This document shows, one piece after another, positions 14,063-23,073 of a DNA stretch of 32,748 nt. The notes under the pieces were generated by a model, which worked only from the letters and a program-made list of their open reading frames with translations, made no database searches and was not told the DNA's origin. Numbering within the stretch: the stretch's first letter is position 1; every line of letters starts with the position of its first letter. Where the stretch lies: NCBI GenBank assembly GCA_017481225.1, contig JAFUPM010000086.1, positions 1 through 32,748 of the forward strand, in the 5' to 3' direction. Source of the DNA: Clostridia bacterium. Its GTDB lineage: Bacteria; Bacillota; Clostridia; Oscillospirales; CAG-272. The position numbers were made by a program, and so were the translations under genes.

Positions 14063-15106
14063 TTAATAATGTGTCTTCTTCTTCGACACGGCAAGGTTTA
14101 TCATAGTAACGATAAAGATTATGCCGAAGAGAATAAGGGCCGCCGCACTTGCACGTCCGAGCTGCTGCTGAGGAAGCGCGTCGTAAATAAATCCTACCAT
14201 AGTATTCAAGCTGCCCGCATCTCCGATGGGACCCATACCGTCACCGAATACGCCGACGATGGAGGAGTACTCCTTGAAGCCGCCGATAAAGCCGGTGATT
14301 ACGACGTATGCAATCATAGGAGAAAGAAGCGGAACCGTAATTCTCGTAAATACTCTGGTACGGGAGGTGCCGTCAACCTTCGCTGCCTCGTAGTACTGCT
14401 TGTTTACACTCTGCAGACCGCCGAGGAGAATAAGTATTTTGAAGGGCAGCGCGTTCCATACTATATAAATAACCATAACTACGTAGCTGGGCCAGGGGAA
14501 TTCGCCTATAGTATAGGAGCCCGTGCCCATCCAGTCAATGGGGTCGGCGCCGAACCAGCCCAGAACGTTGTTTATGATACCGTAGGTATCAACAAGTCCC
14601 GAGTCGAAGTTACCGACGACAGAGAACATAGCCGCAAATACCATACCGATAGCTATGGAGTTTGTAACGTAGGGCAGGAAGAATATAGTCTGGATAAATC
14701 TGGAGAGGAACTTAATGGAGTTCAGGCATACCGCGATGATAAGCGCAAGTATGGTGGAGAGCGGAACCGTCAGCACGCAAAGAAGAAGCGTGTTTGTAAG
14801 ACAGGTTGTGAACTCGCCGTACTGAACGACCTTCGCAAAGTTGCCGAATCCTACCTCGAACTCCCATCCGCCGGGTCTGTTGGCAAGGAGTGAGTTGTAA
14901 TCCTCAAGGAACGCCATTCTTACAGTGTTGAAGATAGGCCATACGGTGAAGATAAGCAGAAGGATAATAGCAGGCGAAAGATAGAGCCAGCCCTTCCATT
15001 TATCGAATTTTTTATACACGTTGTCAACGCAGAACCTTTTCCATATCCACTCGACACAGAAAACGTCCCAGACGCCGTGCTTTACTTTCTTTAATACTTC
15101 AGCCAT
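14063..15106 (-). CDS. ABC importer permease, UgpA/MalF type
   Basis: 347 aa with six main membrane helices. The first, at about residues 38-60 (YLSPAIILLLIFTVWPIFNTV), follows a ~37-residue cytoplasmic start. The EAA coupling loop is visible as YYEAAKVDGTSRTRVFTRITVPLLSP. The start codon lies 2 nt after the TGA of the ATPase gene, and its GAGGAG ribosome binding site is inside the end of that gene, so translation is probably coupled. It forms a heterodimer with the downstream UgpE/MalG-type permease. Confidence 0.9.
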   Translation of the reverse strand: MAEVLKKVKHGVWDVFCVEWIWKRFCVDNVYKKFDKWKGWLYLSPAIILLLIFTVWPIFNTVRMAFLEDYNSLLANRPGGWEFEVGFGNFAKVVQYGEFTTCLTNTLLLCVLTVPLSTILALIIAVCLNSIKFLSRFIQTIFFLPYVTNSIAIGMVFAAMFSVVGNFDSGLVDTYGIINNVLGWFGADPIDWMGTGSYTIGEFPWPSYVVMVIYIVWNALPFKILILLGGLQSVNKQYYEAAKVDGTSRTRVFTRITVPLLSPMIAYVVITGFIGGFKEYSSIVGVFGDGMGPIGDAGSLNTMVGFIYDALPQQQLGRASAAALILFGIIFIVTMINLAVSKKKTHY

Positions 15107-15108
15107 AA

Positions 15109-16239
15109 TCAGTTCTCCTCTACGTTGTCAGAGGGCTTCTGGTTACCGAAATAAATTCTTTCCTCGGTTTCCTTATCGAAGAGGAATACCTTGTGGGGCT
15201 TAAGAGCGAATGCAACGGACTCCGCGCCAACCTTGATGTTGTAGTCTGCGTCAACGATAGAACGTACAACGGGGTTAGCGGATGCCGCGTGAGTAGATAC
15301 GATAGAAACGTCGCGTCCCATAACCTCAACGTTGGAGAGCTTGCATACAAGCGCGCCGTCGTCTACGGGAACGAAGCCCTCGGGACGGATACCGACGTGA
15401 ACAGGCTTGTCCTCTACGCCGGGAACGTCAAGAACGCAGTCCTCGCCGAGCCAGAGCTTGCCGCCCTCAACTCTGCCGTCGAACACGTTAATGGGAGGAG
15501 TTCCGAGGAACTTAGCAACGAACAGGTTCTTCGGGTCGTCGTAAACCGACTGAGGCTTACCAATCTGCTGAACAACGCCGAGCTTCATAACTACGATAAC
15601 GTCGGAGATGCTCATTGCCTCCTCCTGGTCGTGGGTTACGAAGATGGTCGTAATGCCGGTCTCCTTCTGAATTCTTCTGATTTCCTCACGGGTCTGAAGG
15701 CGCAGGCGCGCATCAAGGTTGGAGAGGGGCTCGTCGAGAAGCAAAACGCGAGGCATCTTTACAAGTGCGCGCGCGATAGCAACTCTCTGCTGCTGACCGC
15801 CGGAAAGCTCGGAGGGCTTTCTGTCCATAAGCTCGTCAATCTGAACGAGCTTTGCCGCGTGGTACGCAGCCTCAAGCATTTCCTCCTTGGTCATTTTATC
15901 CTCGCCCTTGAGATTCTGCAGAGGGAAGAGGATGTTCTGCTTAACAGTCATATGAGGATAAAGAGCGTAGTTCTGGAAAACGAGACCGATGCCTCTGTTC
16001 TCGGGAGAAAGCTCAGTTACGTCCTCATCGCCGAAGAAGATTTTTCCCGCAGTGGGCTGCTGAAGGCCGCTTATCATATAAAGCGTGGTACTTTTACCGC
16101 ATCCGGAAGGACCGAGAAGACCTACGAGCTTGCCGTCCGGAATAGCAAAGGTGAAGTTGTTTACCGCAACCACCTGCTCGCCGGATTTTTTGTTACGGCT
16201 GGGGAAAATTTTGGTTAGATTTTGAAGTTCTACTTTCAT
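15109..16239 (-). CDS. ABC importer ATPase, UgpC/MsmK/MalK type
   Basis: 376 aa. Walker A GPSGCGKST is at about 43-51, the signature LSGGQQQR near 144-151, Walker B VLLLDEP followed by the D-loop SNLD, and the switch His in TIFVTHDQEE. The C-terminal ~130 residues form the regulatory OB (MOI/TOBE-like) domain typical of sugar-importer ATPases (VHVGIRPEGF). It is first in the operon: a promoter lies 29-57 nt upstream, and AGGGAGG sits 4 nt before the ATG. It energises the two permeases encoded next. ATPases of this type can be shared by several importers, so one substrate cannot be deduced from it. Confidence 0.92.
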   Translation of the reverse strand: MKVELQNLTKIFPSRNKKSGEQVVAVNNFTFAIPDGKLVGLLGPSGCGKSTTLYMISGLQQPTAGKIFFGDEDVTELSPENRGIGLVFQNYALYPHMTVKQNILFPLQNLKGEDKMTKEEMLEAAYHAAKLVQIDELMDRKPSELSGGQQQRVAIARALVKMPRVLLLDEPLSNLDARLRLQTREEIRRIQKETGITTIFVTHDQEEAMSISDVIVVMKLGVVQQIGKPQSVYDDPKNLFVAKFLGTPPINVFDGRVEGGKLWLGEDCVLDVPGVEDKPVHVGIRPEGFVPVDDGALVCKLSNVEVMGRDVSIVSTHAASANPVVRSIVDADYNIKVGAESVAFALKPHKVFLFDKETEERIYFGNQKPSDNVEEN

Positions 16240-16267
16240 ATAACCTCCCTGAAAGTGAAATTTATTT

Positions 16268-16296
16268 TTTATATATTTTTATATAATAGAATACAA
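16268..16296 (-). promoter_or_regulatory. Candidate promoter of the importer-nuclease operon
   Basis: On the minus strand, TTGTAT (16291-16296) and TATAAA (16268-16273) are 17 bases apart, in a very AT-rich stretch just ahead of the ATPase gene. The AT bias makes chance matches more likely, so this is moderate support only. Confidence 0.5.
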
Positions 16297-16336
16297 TATA
16301 AACATCGAACGCGAAGATAACACCTGCGTGCTGATG

Positions 16337-16354
16337 CATACCGCTTGCGGTATG
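16337..16354. other. Short hairpin between the RDD gene and the importer operon
   Basis: CATACCG and CGGTATG pair around a 4-base loop. No T-run follows on the minus strand. It lies between the end of the RDD gene (16467) and the importer promoter and may be a weak terminator or an operator; nothing decides which. Confidence 0.35.
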
Positions 16355-16466
16355 AATACGTCGAGGTTCCAAAACGAGGGTAGGAAGTACCGCTATTATA
16401 CAACACAGCGTCTCACTTACGTTTCTAGAACGTCCCTTCCGGTCTCACCAAAAAATACCGTCGGGA

Positions 16467-17228
16467 TCAGTCTCGGTCCTCTGCTCTTTCAGCATCTACT
16501 CTCGCCTTATAAGCATTAAGCTCGTCGATATTCTCGAATATCATCTGGCTCGCCATATCCACGCACACCGTATAAGAAAGGTAATCGTGAAGGAGAGAAC
16601 GCTTGCTGTTTACAAACAGGAACGCTGTATTGACGGCGATAATGCCGAACACCACGGCAAAGAGGATAGTGGCTTCTCCAAGCCCGAACAGTGCCATAAC
16701 GATAAGCAGCATCGGCACCGCCGTCTCAAGCACGTACTTACCAAGCAACGCGCGCACGAATAGCGCGGTGGACGTTATCTTAACGCCGTTTACCATCATA
16801 AGTCCGATGCCGAATATCTTCTTACCCAGCGTCTGCCCGTTACGTAAAAATAACGGGATAACAAAATCGACGACCAGGCAACCTACAAAGGGGCTGATGC
16901 TCACCATCAGAAGCACAAGCGAAAGCACCGTCTGATACAGCTTGACAGCCTCCTCGTCCTTTGAGAAGGCGGCATCAGCCGCTTCGTACTTTGCCCGCTC
17001 TTCCTCCGTGAGCTTAGAAAGCTCCTCGTCGCTGGCGTCGGGATTGACCCCGTACTCAATGCAATATTCGGTTCGTATCTCGTCAATGCGCTCGATATAA
17101 CCGTCGAAGCCCACAATGGCGGACACAAGCGCCATAACACCGGTTGAAATAATGACGAACAAAATAACGTCAAGCAAAAAAGCAGATATTCTCTTGGTTA
17201 TACTTGCTTTCTGTAAATCGTAAATCAT
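16467..17228 (-). CDS. RDD-family membrane protein
   Basis: 253 aa. The N-terminus (KASITKRISAFLLDVILFVIISTGVMAL) has the Arg...Asp/Asp pattern of RDD proteins, followed by a ~60-residue acidic extracellular or cytoplasmic loop. Helices come next around 105-130, then the diagnostic GQTLGKKIFGIGLMMVNG segment, two more helices, and SKRSLLHDYLSYTVCV near the end. A polar, charged tail (~225-253) follows. RDD proteins are poorly characterised; some act in ion transport. AAGGA lies 8 nt before the ATG. The gene is flanked by a long repeat-bearing leader and by the importer operon, and no functional link to either is evident. Confidence 0.85.
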   Translation of the reverse strand: MIYDLQKASITKRISAFLLDVILFVIISTGVMALVSAIVGFDGYIERIDEIRTEYCIEYGVNPDASDEELSKLTEEERAKYEAADAAFSKDEEAVKLYQTVLSLVLLMVSISPFVGCLVVDFVIPLFLRNGQTLGKKIFGIGLMMVNGVKITSTALFVRALLGKYVLETAVPMLLIVMALFGLGEATILFAVVFGIIAVNTAFLFVNSKRSLLHDYLSYTVCVDMASQMIFENIDELNAYKARVDAERAEDRD

Positions 17229-17255
17229 CGTCTTATCCTTCCCGAGTTAAACTCA

Positions 17256-17411
17256 CTTTTTAAGCGCAAACACATTTTTGAGTGTATACTCAACTTTTCA
17301 ATGCAAGCTCGTCTTTTCAAAAGCAAGCTCACCTTTTCAAGCACAAGCTAATCGTTTAAGCGCAAGCTCGTCTTTTTGAGTGTATACTCATCTTTTCAAG
17401 TGCAAGCTCTG
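17256..17411. repeat. Eight-unit 19-20-bp degenerate tandem array
   Basis: Units of the form CTTTTCAAGnGCAAGCTCGT start at about 17256, 17274, 17294, 17313, 17333, 17353, 17372 and 17392. Two units instead carry GAGTGTATACTC, a small inverted repeat, and are nearly identical to each other. The array directly precedes the RDD gene, so it would lie in that gene's 5' leader if the promoter is in the AT-rich stretch near 17460-17510 (a TATAAT-like box is present there; no clean -35). Confidence 0.88.
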
Positions 17412-17629
17412 CCCCAAGGCGCCCCTAAAATCGTAGGAAAAGGGGAGCAGCTCTCGCGCTCGCATAATAACCTATTATAATAATCTATATATATATTATC
17501 ACAAGCAAAATCAAATTTCAACCCCTTTTCATAAACAATTACAATTTTTAGCAACATTCGACAAATCCCCCGCGGAACTTATGTATATTATGCTAAAATC
17601 CAAATCTGTGCAAAGCACAGAACAAAAAA
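17412..17629. other. Rest of the 526-nt gap before the RDD gene
   Basis: No gene is seen. The AT-rich segment 17465-17510 is the most likely place for the RDD promoter. A small hairpin CTGTGC-AAA-GCACAG lies at 17606-17620. Together with the array (17256-17411) and the terminator (17620-17660), this accounts for the gap. Confidence 0.5.
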
Positions 17630-17660
17630 GAAAGTGCTCGGCGCGGTGCCGAGCCCTTTC
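17620..17660 (-). terminator. Intrinsic terminator of the polysaccharide operon
   Basis: The stem GAAAG/CTTTC plus GCTCGGC/GCCGAGC (17630-17660, one internal mismatch, 5-nt loop) is followed on the minus strand by a T-run (complement of 17624-17629). It lies about 95 nt after the stop codon of the nucleotidyltransferase gene and closes the long minus-strand operon. Confidence 0.85.
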
Positions 17661-17754
17661 ATAAGCAATCTATTGTTCGGTTTGAAATCCGCGGATTTAA
17701 ATTGGAACCCGTCAGATTCTGTCGCGATTATCAGAGCTTTAAGAGTAGTAAAGA

Positions 17755-18486
17755 CTAAAGCGCCGCGTATTCCTTCTGTACCCTCTCGTAGCTTTCGAGA
17801 TTTCCTATATCGTATCTTCTGCCCGGCATCTTCATTGCGTGGACAGGAGAATGCTTTACAAGCCACTGGATAAAGCCCCCGGGAGCATCTGCCGCGCAGC
17901 CCTCTTTTAATGCCTCAAATACCAATTTAGTGTCACCCCGTGTGAAGAAATAGAAGGGAGGACAGCATTGGTCGGAGGCGGGAGATGCAGGCTTTTCCCA
18001 CATTGAGAGAACCCTGTCACCCTCCCCAATAAGCAGGACTCCGCTTTTGGTTAATCTCTTCGGGTCGGGCTCTGTATAGCGCATAACACAGCTGGTACCG
18101 ACCCTCGCGGAATAGCTTACGAACTCCGTCAAGCTGAAATCGAGGAGGTTGTCTCCTGCCATAACAAGCATGTCGTCGTCAAGCGAAAGCTTTTCTATAG
18201 CAAAGGCAACGTCGCGAACCGCGCCAAGTCTTGTCTCATTTGTGCTTGTGCCATCATCAACTACGGTAATTTTTTCTCCCCTGCTCTCTGCCCACTTCAA
18301 GAAATGAGAGTAGAATTTACTGTTGGATATTATAACGTATTCGTCAATCAAGCCCAAGCGGTCAACGTCATCAATCAGTATATCGAGTATAGCCCTTCCG
18401 CCCACAGGCAGCAGCGGCTTCGGGAAGTTTTCCGTAAGCGGATAAAGACGCGTAGCATACCCCGCAGCCAAAATCAAACATTTCAT
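17755..18486 (-). CDS. Sugar-1-phosphate nucleotidyltransferase
   Basis: 243 aa. The N-terminal signature LILAAGYATRLYPLTENFPKPLLPVGG carries the nucleotide-binding Gly/Arg and the catalytic PKPLLP segment of the NTP_transferase family (GlmU/RmlA/GalU fold). VMAGDNLLDF near 125-134 holds the conserved metal-site Asp. The later DIGN segment (RRYDIGNLESYE) is typical of the family's end. It is the shortest version of the fold, with no C-terminal acyltransferase domain. It lies 55 nt downstream of a GHMP sugar kinase gene, and a kinase plus nucleotidyltransferase pair turns a free sugar into a nucleotide sugar for the glycosyltransferases of this operon. Which nucleotide and sugar cannot be told from the sequence. 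Confidence 0.85.
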   Translation of the reverse strand: MKCLILAAGYATRLYPLTENFPKPLLPVGGRAILDILIDDVDRLGLIDEYVIISNSKFYSHFLKWAESRGEKITVVDDGTSTNETRLGAVRDVAFAIEKLSLDDDMLVMAGDNLLDFSLTEFVSYSARVGTSCVMRYTEPDPKRLTKSGVLLIGEGDRVLSMWEKPASPASDQCCPPFYFFTRGDTKLVFEALKEGCAADAPGGFIQWLVKHSPVHAMKMPGRRYDIGNLESYERVQKEYAAL

Positions 18487-18541
18487 AAATCTAACCTCAA
18501 AAAGCGTGTATTTGACAATATTTGTTTACATTTTCCCCATT

Positions 18542-19714
18542 TTAAAGGGTTACACCGTCTGCGCTCTCGCAAATAGCAGAAACAAATTTTCCTTCAAGCT
18601 CGGGGAACATATTGACGTATTTTCTCTCCACAGAGCTAAGGATTTCCTCTTCGCGCTCAGGGTCAATAATAGCCATACAGCAGCCCTTGAAGCCTGCGCC
18701 CGAGAACCTTCCGCCGTAAATTCCGTCGGTCTCAAGCATAATCTCATAGAGTGCCTTAAGCTCGGGAGAGCCGGTCTCATAGTTGTATATGGACGAGTGT
18801 CCGCTTTCAAAAATAAGCCTGCCGAACTCCTCAATATCACCGCGCCTCCAGGCGTCCACACCCTTTGCGACTCTGTCGGTTTCACCGTACCAATGCTCCG
18901 CCCTTTTCACAAAGTTTTCGGGCAGCTTGTCCTTTTGCCTCAGGTACACCTCGTAGGGTACGTCTCTGAGAGTTACCTCCCCGAGCTTTTTATCCGTCTT
19001 ACCCTCCATTGACAGCATCGTGAACGCCGCTGCGCGGCACTCGTCAACGCGGGAATTATATCCCGTCTCCGCCAACGTGCGTTCAACTCCGGAGAAGAAT
19101 ATAGCAATCTTATAAGGCTTCATATTTGGGTTTGTGGGAATAAGCTCGTAGGTATCGTCGTAGGGATTGAGGTGCAGAAGGTGGTTTTTCTTCGCGTAAA
19201 TCTCGCAGCTTTGGTCAAGCTTTCCGCAGGAAACGCCGACGTATTCGTTCTCCGCCGCAAGCGCCATATACGCCAGCTCCTGGCGTGAAATTTCAAGTCC
19301 GTTAACCTTGCAAAGCGCCGAAAGGAAAGCGATAGTAACCGCCGCCGAGGACGAAAGTCCACCGATAGGCAGGTCGCCCTCGATGACTCCGCACACGCCA
19401 ATAGAAAGCGCGTATTTTGCATTCAGCGCAATGGTCGCGCCCCGCAAATAATCCGCCCAATCGCCCTGCTTATCGCCGGGCGTGCAGCGCACGTGCCACT
19501 GCGCGCGCTTGCCGAACTGCAACGACACCATCTCCACCACGCCGTTCTGCTTCGGCCCGTAGGAGATATGAATACCCTTGTCTATCGCCAAGCCGGTAAC
19601 CTTGCCCTTCTGGTGGTCGATATGCGCCCCCAGAGGACAAATCCTATACGGGCAGAAAACCTCGTACGCAGGAGACCTTTGATATATTTTGTTGAAGAGC
19701 TCGTAGTGTTTCAT
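18542..19714 (-). CDS. GHMP sugar kinase of the galactokinase family, galacturonokinase-like
   Basis: 390 aa. Three family motifs are present: the sugar-binding segment CPYRICPLGAHIDHQKG (21-37), the ATP-binding GDLPIGGLSSSAA (113-125), and the C-terminal FSGAGFKGCC. Asp167 in GKLDQS matches the catalytic Asp of galactokinase. In galactokinases the first motif reads GEHTDY; here Glu is replaced by Ala (GAHIDH). From memory, PYRICPLGAHIDHQ is close to the motif of plant galacturonokinase, so a uronic acid such as galacturonate is a better guess than galactose. GAGGTG precedes the ATG. It sits with a nucleotidyltransferase gene at the end of the polysaccharide operon, about 117 nt below the flippase gene; a weak internal promoter in that gap is possible. 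Confidence 0.8.
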   Translation of the reverse strand: MKHYELFNKIYQRSPAYEVFCPYRICPLGAHIDHQKGKVTGLAIDKGIHISYGPKQNGVVEMVSLQFGKRAQWHVRCTPGDKQGDWADYLRGATIALNAKYALSIGVCGVIEGDLPIGGLSSSAAVTIAFLSALCKVNGLEISRQELAYMALAAENEYVGVSCGKLDQSCEIYAKKNHLLHLNPYDDTYELIPTNPNMKPYKIAIFFSGVERTLAETGYNSRVDECRAAAFTMLSMEGKTDKKLGEVTLRDVPYEVYLRQKDKLPENFVKRAEHWYGETDRVAKGVDAWRRGDIEEFGRLIFESGHSSIYNYETGSPELKALYEIMLETDGIYGGRFSGAGFKGCCMAIIDPEREEEILSSVERKYVNMFPELEGKFVSAICESADGVTL

Positions 19715-19831
19715 CGGACACCTCTTTTTCTTATTAATGTATTCTATAAAACCTATTTTGCGCGTTCCTTTAACAAATATCGTTTGTTTTTATACCGTTA
19801 ACAGCAAAGCCGTAGCAAGTACCCATTCAAT

Positions 19832-21298
19832 TTACTTTCTTATTTTACCTTTGATTATATTTATAAGCTGTCCAAAGGCTTCTATTTTTAATAACATACA
19901 CATCAAACAGTATACTATAATTCCAACAAGAATTTGTACTATCAGCAAAAGCCACTCCGGTGCTGCAATCAATCCTACGGCAAGAACCGCACCTGCCATC
20001 AAAACAGAGGCAAGAATAATTTTCCACACGTCACGAAGCTGCTCTATAAGTCCGTATCCAATCAGTTTCTTTACAGGCACGGATATTACTGCCACGTCTA
20101 TCCAAGAGCTTATGGCGTAACCCCAAGCGATAGCTTTAACGGACTTAAAGGCAAACACACTGACGGCGAGCACTGCGAGCATTACCGTTCTTCGTACCAG
20201 CTCCAGCTTCATATATACGTCGCTTCTGCCAATAGATTGTATTGCAATCGCTCCCGCGGCGGTCATAACAACCGTAAAACATCCAAGACAAATAATCTGC
20301 ATCAAAGAAACCGCAGGAAGCCATTTTTCCGTAAACAGTACAACTATGATATTGTGTGCCGCAGCCGCCAATCCGAATATTATCGGAGCAACGATAAAGG
20401 TTCCGATTTTCGACGTTGCCTTTGCTATTTTTTTTACCTCGCTTAAATTATCCTGAGACGAGGACATAACGGGGAACATGACCGATTGAACAGTCATATA
20501 GGACGTCTGCAAAAACAAAACCGGGAATTGCTGACCGCGGTTGTAATAGCCAAGCTCCGCTTCCGAAAACCTTTTGCCTATTACCAAAGTACGTATATCC
20601 TCATAAATGCTGCATAAAAGTCCGGAAACCAACATTTTCCAACCGTATGAGAACAGCTCCTTAGCTCTGGCAAATGAAAATGCAAGAGTTGGTAACCATC
20701 TGTCTGCAATAAGAACGATTATTGATGAGAAAACCGTGTATGCAAAATAGTAAACTATTAAAGCCCATATACCGGCACCAAGAGCAGCCATCGTTATTCC
20801 TATAACAGCGGACAGTATAGTAGCTATCAGTCCCGTATAGAGAACAGTCCTGAACTTCATCTCCCTTTGCAGCTTTGCGTTCTGTACGGAGCTGAAGGCT
20901 GACACAAGCAATGAAAGAGAATATACTCTGAGAGGTAAAATTATAGCATCATTGTCATAATAAGCTCCTATGGCAGGCGCTGCCAAAATCAACGCGGCAG
21001 ACATAACCGCAGCCACAGCTAAGCTTATATAAAAGACAGTGGAGTAATCTACGTTATCCGCGCGCTTATTCTGAACCAAGGCGGAGCTGAATCCGGAGGT
21101 GACAAACGTCTGACAGAGATTGATAAATACCGTTATTATGGCTACCTGCCCGAACTCCTCAGGAGCAAGAAGCCTGGCTAAGATTATGCTCACAATAAGT
21201 CCTACGAATTTCGACAAAAACCTTTCGGACGTTTTGAATATTATAGAGCTTGTAATCTTTTCCTGCTTTTTTAATCCGGTTTTGCTATTATTTTCCAC
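19832..21298 (-). CDS. Wzx-type polysaccharide flippase (MOP superfamily)
   Basis: About 488 aa with 12-14 predicted membrane helices. The N-terminal region ([41 protein letters not shown]) is typical of the oligosaccharide flippase family that moves lipid-linked repeat units across the membrane. The frame has no ATG near its start. TTG (21310), GTG (21307) and GTG (21298) are possible; I chose GTG at 21298 because a GGTGA element lies some 5-9 nt before it and it overlaps the end of the acyltransferase gene only slightly. Function: export of the undecaprenyl-linked unit made by the upstream transferases, for polymerisation by the Wzy-like protein. The family is sure; the start is not. Confidence 0.88.
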   Translation of the reverse strand: MENNSKTGLKKQEKITSSIIFKTSERFLSKFVGLIVSIILARLLAPEEFGQVAIITVFINLCQTFVTSGFSSALVQNKRADNVDYSTVFYISLAVAAVMSAALILAAPAIGAYYDNDAIILPLRVYSLSLLVSAFSSVQNAKLQREMKFRTVLYTGLIATILSAVIGITMAALGAGIWALIVYYFAYTVFSSIIVLIADRWLPTLAFSFARAKELFSYGWKMLVSGLLCSIYEDIRTLVIGKRFSEAELGYYNRGQQFPVLFLQTSYMTVQSVMFPVMSSSQDNLSEVKKIAKATSKIGTFIVAPIIFGLAAAAHNIIVVLFTEKWLPAVSLMQIICLGCFTVVMTAAGAIAIQSIGRSDVYMKLELVRRTVMLAVLAVSVFAFKSVKAIAWGYAISSWIDVAVISVPVKKLIGYGLIEQLRDVWKIILASVLMAGAVLAVGLIAAPEWLLLIVQILVGIIVYCLMCMLLKIEAFGQLINIIKGKIRK

Positions 21299-21848
21299 AA
21301 TTATCACCAATATGCTTCAATATATACTCTTTCTTCTCTTCGCCGTACATTGATACAGTTGGAAAAAATTGATTTTTTTCTTTGCCGGATTCATAATACT
21401 CGTCGATGTTTTTCACGCATCTTGCGGGCACTCCAACTGCAACTGAATTGTCGGGAATATCCCTAGTAACTATTGCGCCTGCGCCGATAAGCACGTTATT
21501 TCCTATGGTAACACCCGGCATTATTATAGCACGGTATCCGATATATACGTTATCGCCTATTTTAACCGGAGCTATCTTATCCATCTTCGTGCCGTCGAAA
21601 TATCGAAGATTGTTCAAAACGTTAACTCCGCCGTCGTGAGTGATTATGTACACCTCGCCTGACATCAAACAATTTTTACCAACAGTAATTAAATAGGGCT
21701 CGGTTCCAAAAGCATCGGTTGAGCATAGCAGAACGGTTTTTTCTCCTATCTTTGCGCCGACCTTTTTTAAATACTCCACTTTGCTTTTACTATTTCTGTT
21801 ACGTAAGATGAACTTTATTTTGTTAATTATCTTCTTGATCACGAACAC
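21288..21848 (-). CDS. Hexapeptide-repeat (left-handed beta-helix) acyltransferase
   Basis: 186 aa as called. From about residue 40 on, imperfect hexapeptides ([36 protein letters not shown]) form the left-handed beta-helix of O-acetyltransferases, ending in [12 protein letters not shown]. His in ITHDGG is a good catalytic candidate. An earlier in-frame ATG at 21959 would push the first 37 residues into the end of the upstream gene and gives a non-homologous-looking sequence. I chose GTG at 21848 because GGAG lies 7 nt upstream and the overlap disappears. It probably acetylates a sugar of the polysaccharide. Family: sure. Acyl donor and acceptor: unknown. Confidence 0.85.
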   Translation of the reverse strand: MFVIKKIINKIKFILRNRNSKSKVEYLKKVGAKIGEKTVLLCSTDAFGTEPYLITVGKNCLMSGEVYIITHDGGVNVLNNLRYFDGTKMDKIAPVKIGDNVYIGYRAIIMPGVTIGNNVLIGAGAIVTRDIPDNSVAVGVPARCVKNIDEYYESGKEKNQFFPTVSMYGEEKKEYILKHIGDNCGK

Positions 21849-21903
21849 ACCTAATCTCCATTCACCAGCAAGAATTCTTGTATAAAAGTTTCCGAAGCGC
21901 GTA

Positions 21904-23073
21904 TTATTCGGTTGCAATTTTGCCGAACGCATACTGCTTGCGCTGTCGCGGTTTGACACTTTTCATAAGTTTTAACCACTGTAAAACCTCCTCCGTGTGC
22001 TCGCCGAACGGACCGCATCCGTGAGCCATCTGCGGAAGCCAAACGCTTCCCCCGAGGGTGTTTGCTTCAATCAAAACAGCATCTCCGCTACTGTCAATAG
22101 TTAAATCCCAATTTACTACGCCGATTTGCGGCACTGCTGCGTGCATACGCTTTGCGGCATCAATTGCCTTAGCCACCAAAGGTATACGCACCTTGCCGAA
22201 CTCTACGTTCGTATCGGGATGATGTGTAAATTGCAGATTAAATTCCGTAATAGCCTTTTCGTGCATCATACCGTCATCGTCAACCGCTATAAACATTCCG
22301 CCGGCGTGTGCATTATCCACAAAATTACCACCTCTGCCTATTCTCATGATAACAGGCATATGTATAATTTCGTCCTTCCATCTATACGTAATTATTCTGA
22401 ACGTATTGACGGCTCCGGAATAAATTTCGGATATGGAGCTATGGCACACAACGCACTCCTGAATAACAAAATCACCTCCGAGTGTGCGAAGCAAATCAAC
22501 GGCAAACTTGCCCGAAATATCATCACGCCCTTCTTTAAAATCAGCAACGAAGCAGCCTCTGCCGCTACAGCTGTCAACACTGGGCTTGATGAATACTTTC
22601 CCGACGTTCTTTATTATTTCTACAGCTTCTTCCTCGTTCAGCTTATTGAGCTCAGCATCTCTTAACATTCCGCAGCTTGACGATAATATCACCTTAGGAG
22701 TGCGGACGTTCGCAGCATCTGCAAAGAAAGGAACAACGTTTTTATCGGCCAGAACCTTTGCATAATGCGTCTGCGAATTCATAAAATGCTCAAACTCCGG
22801 AATGAACAGAAGCTCGGGGAAATATTTCTCATCAAACCTTCCGGAGTGTGCCATAAAGTTTTTATGCCAGGTGTAAGGTATTTTGCTTCCGTAGTTTTCA
22901 AGATACAGCTTATCAATAGCTGCCTGCTGCTCCTTGGTCAGCTCTACACTCTCGTTAATTTTTACCCTCTCAGGGTCCTTGAATTTTAATATTTCTGCGC
23001 GGCGCTGTCGGTATACAAGGCATTTCTCGATTGCTAGCTTTACAGCATCCTTCGCTTTTCTCAATATGCTCAT
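21904..23073 (-). CDS. Sugar-transfer-associated ATP-grasp protein
   Basis: 389 aa. ATP-grasp features are visible: [14 protein letters not shown] (161-175) carries the ATP-binding Lys and glycine loop, [10 protein letters not shown] an acidic partner segment, [17 protein letters not shown] (245-261) the large loop, and NWDLTI...[10 protein letters not shown] the metal-binding Asp323, Glu336 and Asn338. The pattern matches the glutamate-ligase-related ATP-grasp group found in polysaccharide clusters. Such enzymes join a carboxylate to an amine with ATP. Its start overlaps the stop of the preceding TupA-like gene (ATGA), indicating translational coupling. It may add an amino acid to the glycan or act on a uronic acid; the reaction is inferred. 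Confidence 0.82.
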   Translation of the reverse strand: MSILRKAKDAVKLAIEKCLVYRQRRAEILKFKDPERVKINESVELTKEQQAAIDKLYLENYGSKIPYTWHKNFMAHSGRFDEKYFPELLFIPEFEHFMNSQTHYAKVLADKNVVPFFADAANVRTPKVILSSSCGMLRDAELNKLNEEEAVEIIKNVGKVFIKPSVDSCSGRGCFVADFKEGRDDISGKFAVDLLRTLGGDFVIQECVVCHSSISEIYSGAVNTFRIITYRWKDEIIHMPVIMRIGRGGNFVDNAHAGGMFIAVDDDGMMHEKAITEFNLQFTHHPDTNVEFGKVRIPLVAKAIDAAKRMHAAVPQIGVVNWDLTIDSSGDAVLIEANTLGGSVWLPQMAHGCGPFGEHTEEVLQWLKLMKSVKPRQRKQYAFGKIATE

